64,000 nucleotides of DNA, from assembly GCA_035295745.1 (NCBI GenBank), contig DATGIL010000069.1, positions 62,001 through 126,000 on the forward strand, given 5' to 3'. The position numbers and the translations under genes were made by a program. The notes under the pieces were generated by a model that did no database searches, was not told where the DNA came from, and worked only from the letters and a program-made list of their open reading frames with translations. This document shows, piece by piece, positions 17,440-25,519 of the stretch (position 1 is the first letter of the stretch; every line of letters starts with the position of its first letter). The DNA comes from JAIQFL01 sp035295745 (GTDB lineage Bacteria > Acidobacteriota > Terriglobia > Bryobacterales > Bryobacteraceae).

Positions 17440-18410
17440 CGGGATGTGGCCTACGGGTCGAGGTGATCGCTAGCGACGAACGTCTGTGCCAGTTCGAAGA
17501 GGAGTGGCGAGCGTTTCAGAGGATCCTTGCACCTGCGACCCCGTTTCAGACGCCAGACTGGCTGATGTCGTGGTGGTCGCATTTCGGCAGCGGGACGTTG
17601 CGGGTATTCGTCTTCCGCGATGGCGCCCGAGTCGCCGGTATCGTGCCGTGTTTTCTCCGTTGTTGGAAAGACAGGCGGCAACTGACGTTGATCGGTTCGG
17701 GTCTTTCCGACTACCTGGGTCCGCCGCTCGCCGATGGGTACTCCGAGAAGATCATCGCGGTGCTGCAATCGGAACTCGCGGCATTCTCCGACTGGGATAT
17801 TTGCGATTGGCAGGATCTTTCCGATGACACGCCGCTGCAGAGATTGGGGCCATCGCGGGAAGACCTGCCGTGCACCGAGTTGGAGATGGGCACGAGCTTT
17901 GAGCACTTCCTGGAAAGCCGGCCAGCATACCTCCGGCGCAACCTCCGCCACGGGCAGGAGCGAAGCGCAATTGTGGGTGACGTGCAGTTCGACGTATGCC
18001 GGTATGCGAATCCGGAGTTGCTCACTTGCCTGGTGGACCAGCATGGCGCGCGGTGGCGTGACTCCGGCCAGAGTGGAATGATCGAGTCGAATCACGCCGG
18101 CGCATTTCTGCGCGAAGTGGCCGCGGCCATGGCGGGGCGCGATCTGCTGCGCATCTTCAGCTTACGTTTCGATCGCCAGGTGGTCGCCACGATCCTGGCA
18201 TTGCGTGACGAGAGCAGGATTTTCGGCTACCTTTCGGCGTTTCATCCGGGATATCGGAAATATGGATTCGGGCACGAACTTCTGTGCCGCTCGCTGCGGT
18301 ATGCCCACGAACAAGGCTGCCGATGGGGTTTTCTGCGCGGAGACGAGCAGTACAAATTGGACTGGGGTGCGCGGATGATACCGAAACGCCGCGTCACAAT
18401 CGAGCGGTAG
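17436..18410 (+). CDS. GNAT/CelD-like acyltransferase
   Basis: A 324-residue protein starting at ATG 17436, whose ATGA overlaps the natural SDR stop. The fold and motifs fit the Acetyltransf_6 (BioF2/CelD) group: FQTPDWLMSWWSHFG near residue 40, RRNLRHGQERS and the acyl-CoA region GYLSAFHPGYRKYGFGHELL followed by FLRGDEQYKLDWG near the C-terminus. Relatives acylate exopolysaccharide or peptidoglycan-like substrates; here the substrate is unknown. It ends in the perfect 16-bp tandem repeat that contains its stop codon. Confidence 0.82.
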   Translation: MTGCGLRVEVIASDERLCQFEEEWRAFQRILAPATPFQTPDWLMSWWSHFGSGTLRVFVFRDGARVAGIVPCFLRCWKDRRQLTLIGSGLSDYLGPPLADGYSEKIIAVLQSELAAFSDWDICDWQDLSDDTPLQRLGPSREDLPCTELEMGTSFEHFLESRPAYLRRNLRHGQERSAIVGDVQFDVCRYANPELLTCLVDQHGARWRDSGQSGMIESNHAGAFLREVAAAMAGRDLLRIFSLRFDRQVVATILALRDESRIFGYLSAFHPGYRKYGFGHELLCRSLRYAHEQGCRWGFLRGDEQYKLDWGARMIPKRRVTIER

Positions 18411-18434
18411 AGTTCCACAGCGGTAGAGTTCCAC
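18403..18434. repeat. Perfect 16-bp tandem duplication at a stop codon
   Basis: The unit AGCGGTAGAGTTCCAC occurs twice in a row (18403-18418 and 18419-18434). The first unit contains the TAG stop of the acetyltransferase gene, so the second copy is an out-of-gene duplicate. Consistent with replication slippage. Confidence 0.95.
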
Positions 18435-18508
18435 TGCACCGTACCCCATGCCCTGAGCGGCCGGCGCTGCCTCCGGGCAGTGGCATTCCACATGCCCACA
18501 GTAAGACC

Positions 18509-18724
18509 ATGAATACCACCTTACAAACTGCTGACCCCGCGGTGCACTCAGAGAACATCCAACGGATGCTTGGGGACTTGATAGAGCACGCGAGGAAAGA
18601 TCTGGAACTGGTGGAAGAGCCCCGCTTCCAGGCGTTATTAGAGGCAACCGCGGAAGTTCTGATCGGAATCCAAACCGCCTTTGTGCACTATAACGAGGGA
18701 AAAGAAAAGGCCTGGCGCCGGTAA
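18509..18724 (+). CDS. Small hypothetical helical protein
   Basis: A 71-residue, acidic, probably all-helical protein (HSENIQRMLGDLIEHARKDL, EEPRFQALLEATAEVLIGI). No signal peptide, no metal-binding or catalytic motif. It lies 98 bp after the acetyltransferase gene with a weak ribosome-binding site, in a region otherwise free of genes, and its composition looks protein-like. I do not recognise the family. Confidence 0.6.
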   Translation: MNTTLQTADPAVHSENIQRMLGDLIEHARKDLELVEEPRFQALLEATAEVLIGIQTAFVHYNEGKEKAWRR

Positions 18725-18978
18725 CCACCCAACATGCCCGCCAACCAACGCTGCCTGCGGACTATCTCGAGGTTACCGGGGAATCGGATGTCGACACCTG
18801 GCGTGACACCACGCCGAGGCACGAGCCAAGATCAACGGCGATCCCGGTTGCTCGTAGGCCTGGGAAAGATGGCACGCAAATGCAATAAAGCGAGGGCCGA
18901 ACCTCCCCTCGTGTCTCAAAACGGCGGACTGTTGCCAGCATGGTATATTAGTCCAAAAAACGGGGCCAAACGCGGGGT

Positions 18979-21900
18979 ATGGCAGCCCAAATCGGGAAAT
19001 ACAAGGTCGAAAGAGAGCTCGGCAGGGGCGGCTTTGGACAAGTGTATCTCGGGCTGGATCGCGACATCGGCCGCCAAGTCGCCATCAAGGTTCTGCTGGC
19101 GAATGGGGATGCCGAAAAGCTGAAACGCTTTCAAGCGGAGATTGGCACCACCGGGAATCTGCGCCACAAAAACATTGTCACGATCTACGAAAGCGGCGAA
19201 GAGGCGGGCAATCCTTACCTCGTGATGGAGTTGCTGGAAGGGGAGACTCTTCGGGAAGTTATCGCCAAGTCGCGGCCGCTCAGCATCCCCGACAAAGTCA
19301 AGATCATGACGCAGGTGGCGGAAGGCTTGGCACACGCGCACTCCAGAGAGGTTGTTCACCGCGATGTGAAACCCGAGAATATCATGTTGTTGCCCGACGG
19401 CACCGTCAAGATCATGGATTTCGGAATTGCGCTGGCGCCTAACCGGCTGGGCACCATGACTCAGACCGGGTTTATGGTGGGAACACTCAATTACATGGCG
19501 CCCGAACAGTTTACTCAGTTCGACGTCAAGGCCAATGAGCAAACCGACATCTTTGCCTACGGAAATGTTTACTATGAATTGCTAACGGGGCGGCACCCCT
19601 TCATCGAAATCGTGAAGCAGTTGGGCATCCGGCCGGAAATTGCGATCGGCTCCTACGACCCCGCCCCGATCGCGAGCCTCGTTCGCGACTGTCCTGAGGC
19701 TCTGGAGCAACTCGTACACCGCGCGCTGGCCAAGAATCCCGCATTCCGCTATAAGAAGTTCTCGGAGATCATTGTGTATGGGCAGGAGATCGTCGTAGAC
19801 CTGCAGCACGAGCAGACCGTTGCGACGATCTCCGAAGCTTCGCGGCTGCTGGAAATCCGGGATTGGGAGGGCGCCCGTGCCAAGGCACAGGAGGCCCAGC
19901 AACTGGAACCGTGGAATCTGGATGCGCGGCGGGTTCGCGACCAGGCCGACCGCCTGATCCGGCAGGCTGCCATTCGTGAGCAGGTTGCCGCGCTTCTGTC
20001 AGAGGCCGAACAGCGCATGACGGATCGGCGCTTCCACGAGGCCGTACAGAATCTGGAATCCGCGGCTCACCTCGACACTGCTAACGAAGCGGTCCGAAGC
20101 CTCCTGGGGGTGGCGAAGGCCCGGCTGGAGGCTTCCGTCAGGGCGAAGCGTCTGATCGAAGAGGCCCGATCGAAGGAGGATCAAGGACAGCTCAGCGAGG
20201 CGAGCGAGGCGCTTCGCGCCGCTCTCGAACTGGAACCCGGACATGCGGAAGCGGAACGTCTGGCTCGCCGCGTGGCCGAGAAACTGAGGCAGCGGGACAA
20301 AGATCGGCGGCAGGAGGGAATCCACGCCGCATCGATCCATTTCGCGGCCAAAGAGTATTCCCAAGCGCTGTCAATTCTCGATGCCATCGAGCAGGAACAG
20401 CCCGGCTCGCGCGAGTTGGCTGAGTTTCGTGCTCTCATCATCCGCGAGCAAGCCGCTGAAGAGCAGTGCCGGAGGATCGAACGGTTCCAGATGGCCCTTG
20501 CCAGGACGCGCGAGACCTTGCAAAACGGCGATCTGCATCGAGTTGCGGAAATGATCGCGCACCTCCAAAATAATTTTGGCGGCGAGCCGGGCGCGGAGCA
20601 GGCCCTGGCAGATCTGCGGGAGCAGTGGAATGCTCTAAACGTGGCGGGGCAGATCGCCCGGTACCGTCAGCAAGTCCAGGATATGCTCGCGCGCCAGGCA
20701 TTCCCGGAGGCGCTGGCGCTTCTGGAAAAGGCGCTTCTGCAATATCCGCAGGACGCCACTCTGCTGGAATTGAAGCGGTCCGCCGGTGAATTGTGGGCCG
20801 CCCATCGCCGTTCCGAAGCCATCGCCAAGATGCTCCTGAATATCAGCCGGTTGCGCCAGGCCGGCGAGTTCGATGAGGCGCTGGCAACCGTCTCCGACGG
20901 CCGCCGGGAATTCGGCGAAGATCCCGCTCTAGTGGAACTGGCAGTCCTGATCGAGACCGAAATCAAGCGCCGCCGCTACGCCGAGGGGGTCGACCGGTTG
21001 CTTCGCGTGGGGAATGAAATGATCGCTGCGGGGCGCTGCACGGAAGCCATCCAACGGCTGGATTCCGCCCCCGAATATGCCGGCACTGCCGAGTTGCGAG
21101 CTCTGCGCGCATTGGCGGTCGAGGGAGCGGCGATTGAGGAAGAGCGGGCATTTGCCGGGCAGGCTTTGGCCGCAGTCGAAGCGGCGCGCTCCGCGGAGGA
21201 GCGGGAGCAGGCTCTGGCGGCGTTGCAGCGTGCCTTGGGCCGGTACCCTCGGAACGTCGAGCTCGAGGCGGCTGCGGACCGCCTCCGGGGCCAGGTGAGC
21301 CAAGACCGGCGCGAACTATCCATTCAAAGCCTTTGTGTCGCGATTCGGCAGGCGCTCGAAGCAGGCGACAGCCGCCAATCCGAAAAGCTGTTGCAGTCCG
21401 CCCACCTCGAGTTTCCGGCCGAACAGGCGTTCGAAGACCTGGCGCGACAGATCGTCGAGCTGCAATATCAAACCCGTCTCAAAGAGGTCGAAGCGGGGGT
21501 GCGGGAGCATCTGTCGGCGAGTCGCATTCCGCAAGCAGCCGAGGAACTCCAAACCACCCGCGCGATGTTCGAAAACGAGCCGCGCTGGCAAAAGCTCGCG
21601 GAGGAGGTCGCCCAGCGGCGTGCCTACGAAGAGGCCCTGGTTGTCGCTGATCGGCATCGTGGTAGTGGGAATCTGCAAGCTGCCGAAGGTGTGCTTCTAG
21701 CTGCGCTGCCCACTGCCCTTGACGGACGCGCCGCAAAGGCCTTGGAGGCGATTCAAGTCGAGCAGTGGGAGTCTCAAAGGCTCGAGGCGGTGCGACAAGA
21801 AGCCGAGCGGCTGGAACGCGAGAGCTTGACCGCGCCCCAATCGCCGGAGTCGGGATCGGGGAATCGGGCTCCTTCAGATACAAATGCGGATGACTCCGGG

Positions 21901-23361
21901 ACGTCAGACGCCCAAACGATGGTGGCCTCTAAGGAGGGTCTCGCCAGTCCCAGTGCAGCGAAATTGGAAGCGCCGGGCGTTCAGCCAGCTTCTCGTGTCA
22001 TCTGGAAGCCCGCCGCGGCAATCGTTACAGCGGTGTTACTAACCGTTACCGGGGCGGTCACTGTGTATCAACTAAGTCACAGACCGGCCGCTCTAATTCC
22101 GTTCGAGATCCGCACTGATCCCCAGGGGGCCACGGTGATACTAGGGGAGCGAACCTGTGTGACTCCGAACTGCCGCTTCAACCTCGCCGCGGGAGAGTAC
22201 CAGATTGAGGCAACGCTAGACGGCTTCGAGCGGATCCAGCAAAGGGTGACGATCGATGCCAGGAATAATCCCGGCGTCGCGGAACTCACGTTACGGCCGC
22301 TCCCCGGGCCGCCTCCCGTAGCGGTTCATACGGGAACATTGGTGGTCCGTGTGGGACAACCTTCGGCTTTGGTTCGGGTCGATGGCAAACCCTTCGACCG
22401 TACCGGCGCCGAAGGTGCGGTCAGTTTATCGTTGGAGTCTAAGATTTATCGGGTCACGGTAGAGAAGGAACGATACAATGTTTCGCCTGCCAGCCGCGAT
22501 GTTGCGGTCGCCGAAAACTCCATTGTGACCGTCGAGTTTAATTTGATTCCGAAGGATGCCTGGCTCGTACTGACTGGGGCCCCCGCGGGCGTGGAAGTCC
22601 GTAGCGAGACTTGTCATGGGTTACGCGGTGCGCCGTCGCCCTGCGTCGGAGACGGCAGCAAGCTATTAGGCCGATCGAGTGGCCGCGCGGAGGTAACCTT
22701 TCCAGTACCTCCAGGACGACAGATGCTTCAATTCAACGCTGGAGGAGCACGCCGCGTGATCGAGCGCGAATTCCAGCCGGACGAAACGGCGCGGATGGCG
22801 TGGCGGGATGTCGCGCCCGCGCCGCCAGTAGTAACCACTAAGAGTCCAGCACCGGCGCCGGCGGTTGCCGAGCCGACTTCCGAAGAGAGGGAGGCGGCCG
22901 ACTGGGCGCTGGTTCGCGGCTCGTCCGACGTCGCAGCGATCCGGGCATTTTTGAGCAATCACCCTGCTGGAGCACATAACAGCAGTGCCCAGGCGCTGCT
23001 CGACAAGCTAACGGCTCCGCCTCCAGCCATGGATGAACGGCCTCCCATCCGGGCCGCAGTCGAGCAGTATCTTCGCAGCTTACAGGCCAAGGACGAGAAA
23101 CAGTTAACCGATGTCTGGCCTCAAATCCCTGCCGCGGAGCTGGATAAGTGGAAAACCGACTTCCAGAATACAAAAGAGATCAGGATCGTGCCGCTGAACC
23201 AGCCAACATTCGACATTACTGGCAATACGGCCCGGGTCACGTGGCAACTCCAGACAGAAAAAACCTACGCCTCTACTCCCAAACCCTATATGGGCGAACA
23301 CAACACCCGCTTCACCCTACGTGAAGAGAACGGCCGCTGGACGATCCTGTCAGTTCGCTAA
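18979..23361 (+). CDS. Giant membrane Ser/Thr protein kinase with PEGA and NTF2-like domains
   Basis: A 1460-residue protein. The kinase domain (about residues 7-265) is complete: GRGGFGQVYLG loop, VAIK lysine, HRDVKPEN catalytic loop near 126 and DFG near 147, APEQ later. Residues about 275-950 are an all-helical region of TPR-like repeats (many EA-x-x-x-L-x-x-AL units with x-P-x-A/N turns). After a Ser/Asp-rich linker a membrane helix lies at about 1008-1030 (AAAIVTAVLLTVTGAVTVY). Outside follow a PEGA domain (PFEIRTDPQGATVILGE, about 1040-1115), one or two further PEGA-like beta domains to about 1250, a Pro/Ala linker and an NTF2-like domain (RAAVEQYLRSLQAKDEKQL, about 1350-1460). The kinase and repeats would be cytoplasmic and the sensors periplasmic. 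Start: ATG 18979. Confidence 0.9.
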   Translation: MAAQIGKYKVERELGRGGFGQVYLGLDRDIGRQVAIKVLLANGDAEKLKRFQAEIGTTGNLRHKNIVTIYESGEEAGNPYLVMELLEGETLREVIAKSRPLSIPDKVKIMTQVAEGLAHAHSREVVHRDVKPENIMLLPDGTVKIMDFGIALAPNRLGTMTQTGFMVGTLNYMAPEQFTQFDVKANEQTDIFAYGNVYYELLTGRHPFIEIVKQLGIRPEIAIGSYDPAPIASLVRDCPEALEQLVHRALAKNPAFRYKKFSEIIVYGQEIVVDLQHEQTVATISEASRLLEIRDWEGARAKAQEAQQLEPWNLDARRVRDQADRLIRQAAIREQVAALLSEAEQRMTDRRFHEAVQNLESAAHLDTANEAVRSLLGVAKARLEASVRAKRLIEEARSKEDQGQLSEASEALRAALELEPGHAEAERLARRVAEKLRQRDKDRRQEGIHAASIHFAAKEYSQALSILDAIEQEQPGSRELAEFRALIIREQAAEEQCRRIERFQMALARTRETLQNGDLHRVAEMIAHLQNNFGGEPGAEQALADLREQWNALNVAGQIARYRQQVQDMLARQAFPEALALLEKALLQYPQDATLLELKRSAGELWAAHRRSEAIAKMLLNISRLRQAGEFDEALATVSDGRREFGEDPALVELAVLIETEIKRRRYAEGVDRLLRVGNEMIAAGRCTEAIQRLDSAPEYAGTAELRALRALAVEGAAIEEERAFAGQALAAVEAARSAEEREQALAALQRALGRYPRNVELEAAADRLRGQVSQDRRELSIQSLCVAIRQALEAGDSRQSEKLLQSAHLEFPAEQAFEDLARQIVELQYQTRLKEVEAGVREHLSASRIPQAAEELQTTRAMFENEPRWQKLAEEVAQRRAYEEALVVADRHRGSGNLQAAEGVLLAALPTALDGRAAKALEAIQVEQWESQRLEAVRQEAERLERESLTAPQSPESGSGNRAPSDTNADDSGTSDAQTMVASKEGLASPSAAKLEAPGVQPASRVIWKPAAAIVTAVLLTVTGAVTVYQLSHRPAALIPFEIRTDPQGATVILGERTCVTPNCRFNLAAGEYQIEATLDGFERIQQRVTIDARNNPGVAELTLRPLPGPPPVAVHTGTLVVRVGQPSALVRVDGKPFDRTGAEGAVSLSLESKIYRVTVEKERYNVSPASRDVAVAENSIVTVEFNLIPKDAWLVLTGAPAGVEVRSETCHGLRGAPSPCVGDGSKLLGRSSGRAEVTFPVPPGRQMLQFNAGGARRVIEREFQPDETARMAWRDVAPAPPVVTTKSPAPAPAVAEPTSEEREAADWALVRGSSDVAAIRAFLSNHPAGAHNSSAQALLDKLTAPPPAMDERPPIRAAVEQYLRSLQAKDEKQLTDVWPQIPAAELDKWKTDFQNTKEIRIVPLNQPTFDITGNTARVTWQLQTEKTYASTPKPYMGEHNTRFTLREENGRWTILSVR

Positions 23362-23461
23362 GTACTACTCGGGCCGGAGAAAGAAGATGTCATATTCCAG
23401 TACTAGTCTGTTCTTGCCGCTATTATGGCAGCCATGGTATTCTTACCGCCTGAGGTGAGTG

Positions 23462-25519
23462 ATGTTCCGCTCCTATGTCCTCCTTGCTGTTGCTTTGACT
23501 GCCCAGGCCGCCACCTGGAAACCCATCGATCCAGCCGAATTGAAAGACCGCACTCCCAAAGTGGAACAGGGCGCAGACGCTGAAGCCCTCTTCTGGGAAG
23601 TGCAACTGGTCGACGAATTGAACCGGGGCGTGCGCAGCGCGGTGCTTTCGAACTATCTCCGAATCAAAATCTACAATAACCGCGGGCGAAATCGGGCATC
23701 CTTTATTAACATTGATGTCAACCCAGGCAGTCACGTCGACGAAATCGATGCCCGCACCATTCATGTGGACGGAACCGTCGTTGAACTCAGCCGGGACGCG
23801 ATTCGAGAGACAGAAACAACCACAGGAAATTACAGGCGGAAGCAGAAATCGTTTCCCATTCCCGCCGTCGAGCCCGGTTCCATCATCGAGTACCGCTGGA
23901 GGGAAACGCGCGATCATAGCCTCGGCTATGTGCGAATGGATTTCCAGCGGGATATCCCGGTCCGTATTGTGCGCTATATGGTGAAGCCAGCGATCTTTAC
24001 GCCCGGGAAGGACTCGGATCCCCGTCCTGGAATCACATCGCCCTCACGAGGCCAATCTGTGAACCCCAACCTCGACTCCGAATACAGGACCGCCCGAAAC
24101 ATGGCGGGAATGGCGATTCAGGATTTCCAATGTAACCGCACGCCGCTGGTGAAGCACGGCGATTTCTACGAAACCTCCATGGAGAATGTCCCTGCGTTCA
24201 AGGATGAACCGAACATGCCGCCGCCCAACCAGTTGCGCGCCTGGAGCCTGCTCTATTACCACCTGGACGATGAGCACGGCCCGGCGAAGTATTGGGAAGA
24301 TGTTGGCAAGAAGGAATATGATTACTTTGCCCAACGAATCAAGCCCAGCAAGCAAGTCCGGGCGTTGGCGGGCGAAATCACTTCCAAGGCGGAAACCCCG
24401 GAATTGAAACTGGCGCTTCTCTCCGACTATTGCCGCACGAAGATCCGAAACATGGGGACGGAGGCCGTCAGCGCCGAGGAGCGCGCCAATGCACAGAAGA
24501 AGAACCCGTCCGAAATGACACCCGACGAAGTGTTGAAAGAGGGCATCGCCCCCGCCAACAACATTCGCTACCTGTTTGCCTCGTTAGCCGTTGCCGCCGG
24601 ATTCGAAGCACGCATCGTCTTGCTGCCCGACCGTAGGGAGATCTACTTTAGCCCGAAATTTGCGGACCGGTACTTCTTAAGGTACCGAGCCGTCGCTGTT
24701 AAGCTGACAGATGGCTGGCACTTCTACGACCCGGCGGACACGTATGTCCCGCATGATTCGCTGGCGTGGCGTTTCGAGGGTGTGCCGGCTCTCATCCCGG
24801 ATCCCAAGGCGCCTGTTTTTCAACTCACCCCATTCTCTTCGGTGGAGCAGAATTCAAGGAAGTCCAAGGGTGTTTTTAAGATTACCGACGACGGAACCCT
24901 CGAAGGAGACGCAGAGATTCTCTATACCGGGCAGGAAGGAGCCGAACGGAAGAACACCAGTCAGAGACAATCTCCAGAACAGCGGGTGGAGACCTTTAAG
25001 TCCGCCCTGCTGGCGCACCTGAGCAACGCCGAGCTTTCTAACATTCAGATCGAGAACACGGGTGAGATTGAAAAGCCCATTACTTACCTGTTTCATATTC
25101 GCATTCCGGGTTATGCGCAGCGGACAGGCAAGCGCCTTTTCTTTGCCCCGGCGGTATTTCAACAGGGGGAACCCTCGGTCTTTGCGGTGAAGGAACGCAA
25201 GTATCCAGTGATGTTCAGCTACTCTCGCAGCGAGTCCGACCAATTCTCTTTTGAGATTCCGGACGGTTTCGAGCTGAAGAATCCCGAGATTCCCGTGCCT
25301 GTCAACATCGGGCAGGCCGGCCGTTACGAAGTGGCCGCTCGATTCGTAAATGGCAACACGGTGATTTACAACCGGAGTTTCTTCATCGGCAAGGATGGCC
25401 GCATCGGATTCGCCGTGGCTGGTTACCCACAACTCAAGGGCGCTTTCGATACGATTGCCACTAGCGACGCATACGCCATCACATTGACGCAGAAAGGCAC
25501 GTCGGAGGCGCAACGATGA
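23462..25519 (+). CDS. Exported DUF3857/transglutaminase-fold protein, catalytic Cys absent
   Basis: A 685-residue protein beginning with a signal peptide (MFRSYVLLAVALTAQA). Residues about 55-215 are a DUF3857 domain (YNNRGRNRASFINIDVN, EPGSIIEYRWRETRDHSLGYVRMDF). A transglutaminase-like core follows at about 290-440: VLKEGIAPANNIRYLFASLAVAAGFEA, where family members usually have G-x-C before the helix, and WHFYDPADTYVP, which keeps the DP motif. The Cys is not there, so hydrolase or transferase activity is doubtful. GTG 23459 just upstream is an alternative start. The stop overlaps the next gene as ATGA, so the two are co-translated. Likely periplasmic; substrate unknown. Confidence 0.82.
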   Translation: MFRSYVLLAVALTAQAATWKPIDPAELKDRTPKVEQGADAEALFWEVQLVDELNRGVRSAVLSNYLRIKIYNNRGRNRASFINIDVNPGSHVDEIDARTIHVDGTVVELSRDAIRETETTTGNYRRKQKSFPIPAVEPGSIIEYRWRETRDHSLGYVRMDFQRDIPVRIVRYMVKPAIFTPGKDSDPRPGITSPSRGQSVNPNLDSEYRTARNMAGMAIQDFQCNRTPLVKHGDFYETSMENVPAFKDEPNMPPPNQLRAWSLLYYHLDDEHGPAKYWEDVGKKEYDYFAQRIKPSKQVRALAGEITSKAETPELKLALLSDYCRTKIRNMGTEAVSAEERANAQKKNPSEMTPDEVLKEGIAPANNIRYLFASLAVAAGFEARIVLLPDRREIYFSPKFADRYFLRYRAVAVKLTDGWHFYDPADTYVPHDSLAWRFEGVPALIPDPKAPVFQLTPFSSVEQNSRKSKGVFKITDDGTLEGDAEILYTGQEGAERKNTSQRQSPEQRVETFKSALLAHLSNAELSNIQIENTGEIEKPITYLFHIRIPGYAQRTGKRLFFAPAVFQQGEPSVFAVKERKYPVMFSYSRSESDQFSFEIPDGFELKNPEIPVPVNIGQAGRYEVAARFVNGNTVIYNRSFFIGKDGRIGFAVAGYPQLKGAFDTIATSDAYAITLTQKGTSEAQR

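Noticed and set aside
16401..18410. A genuine SDR-GNAT fusion protein
   Set aside because: The natural SDR end and the ATGA start of the GNAT gene are both visible once one extra base is removed.
18734..19123. A 129-codon frame before and across the start of the Ser/Thr kinase gene
   Set aside because: Basic, low-complexity composition; it overlaps the kinase glycine loop in another frame.
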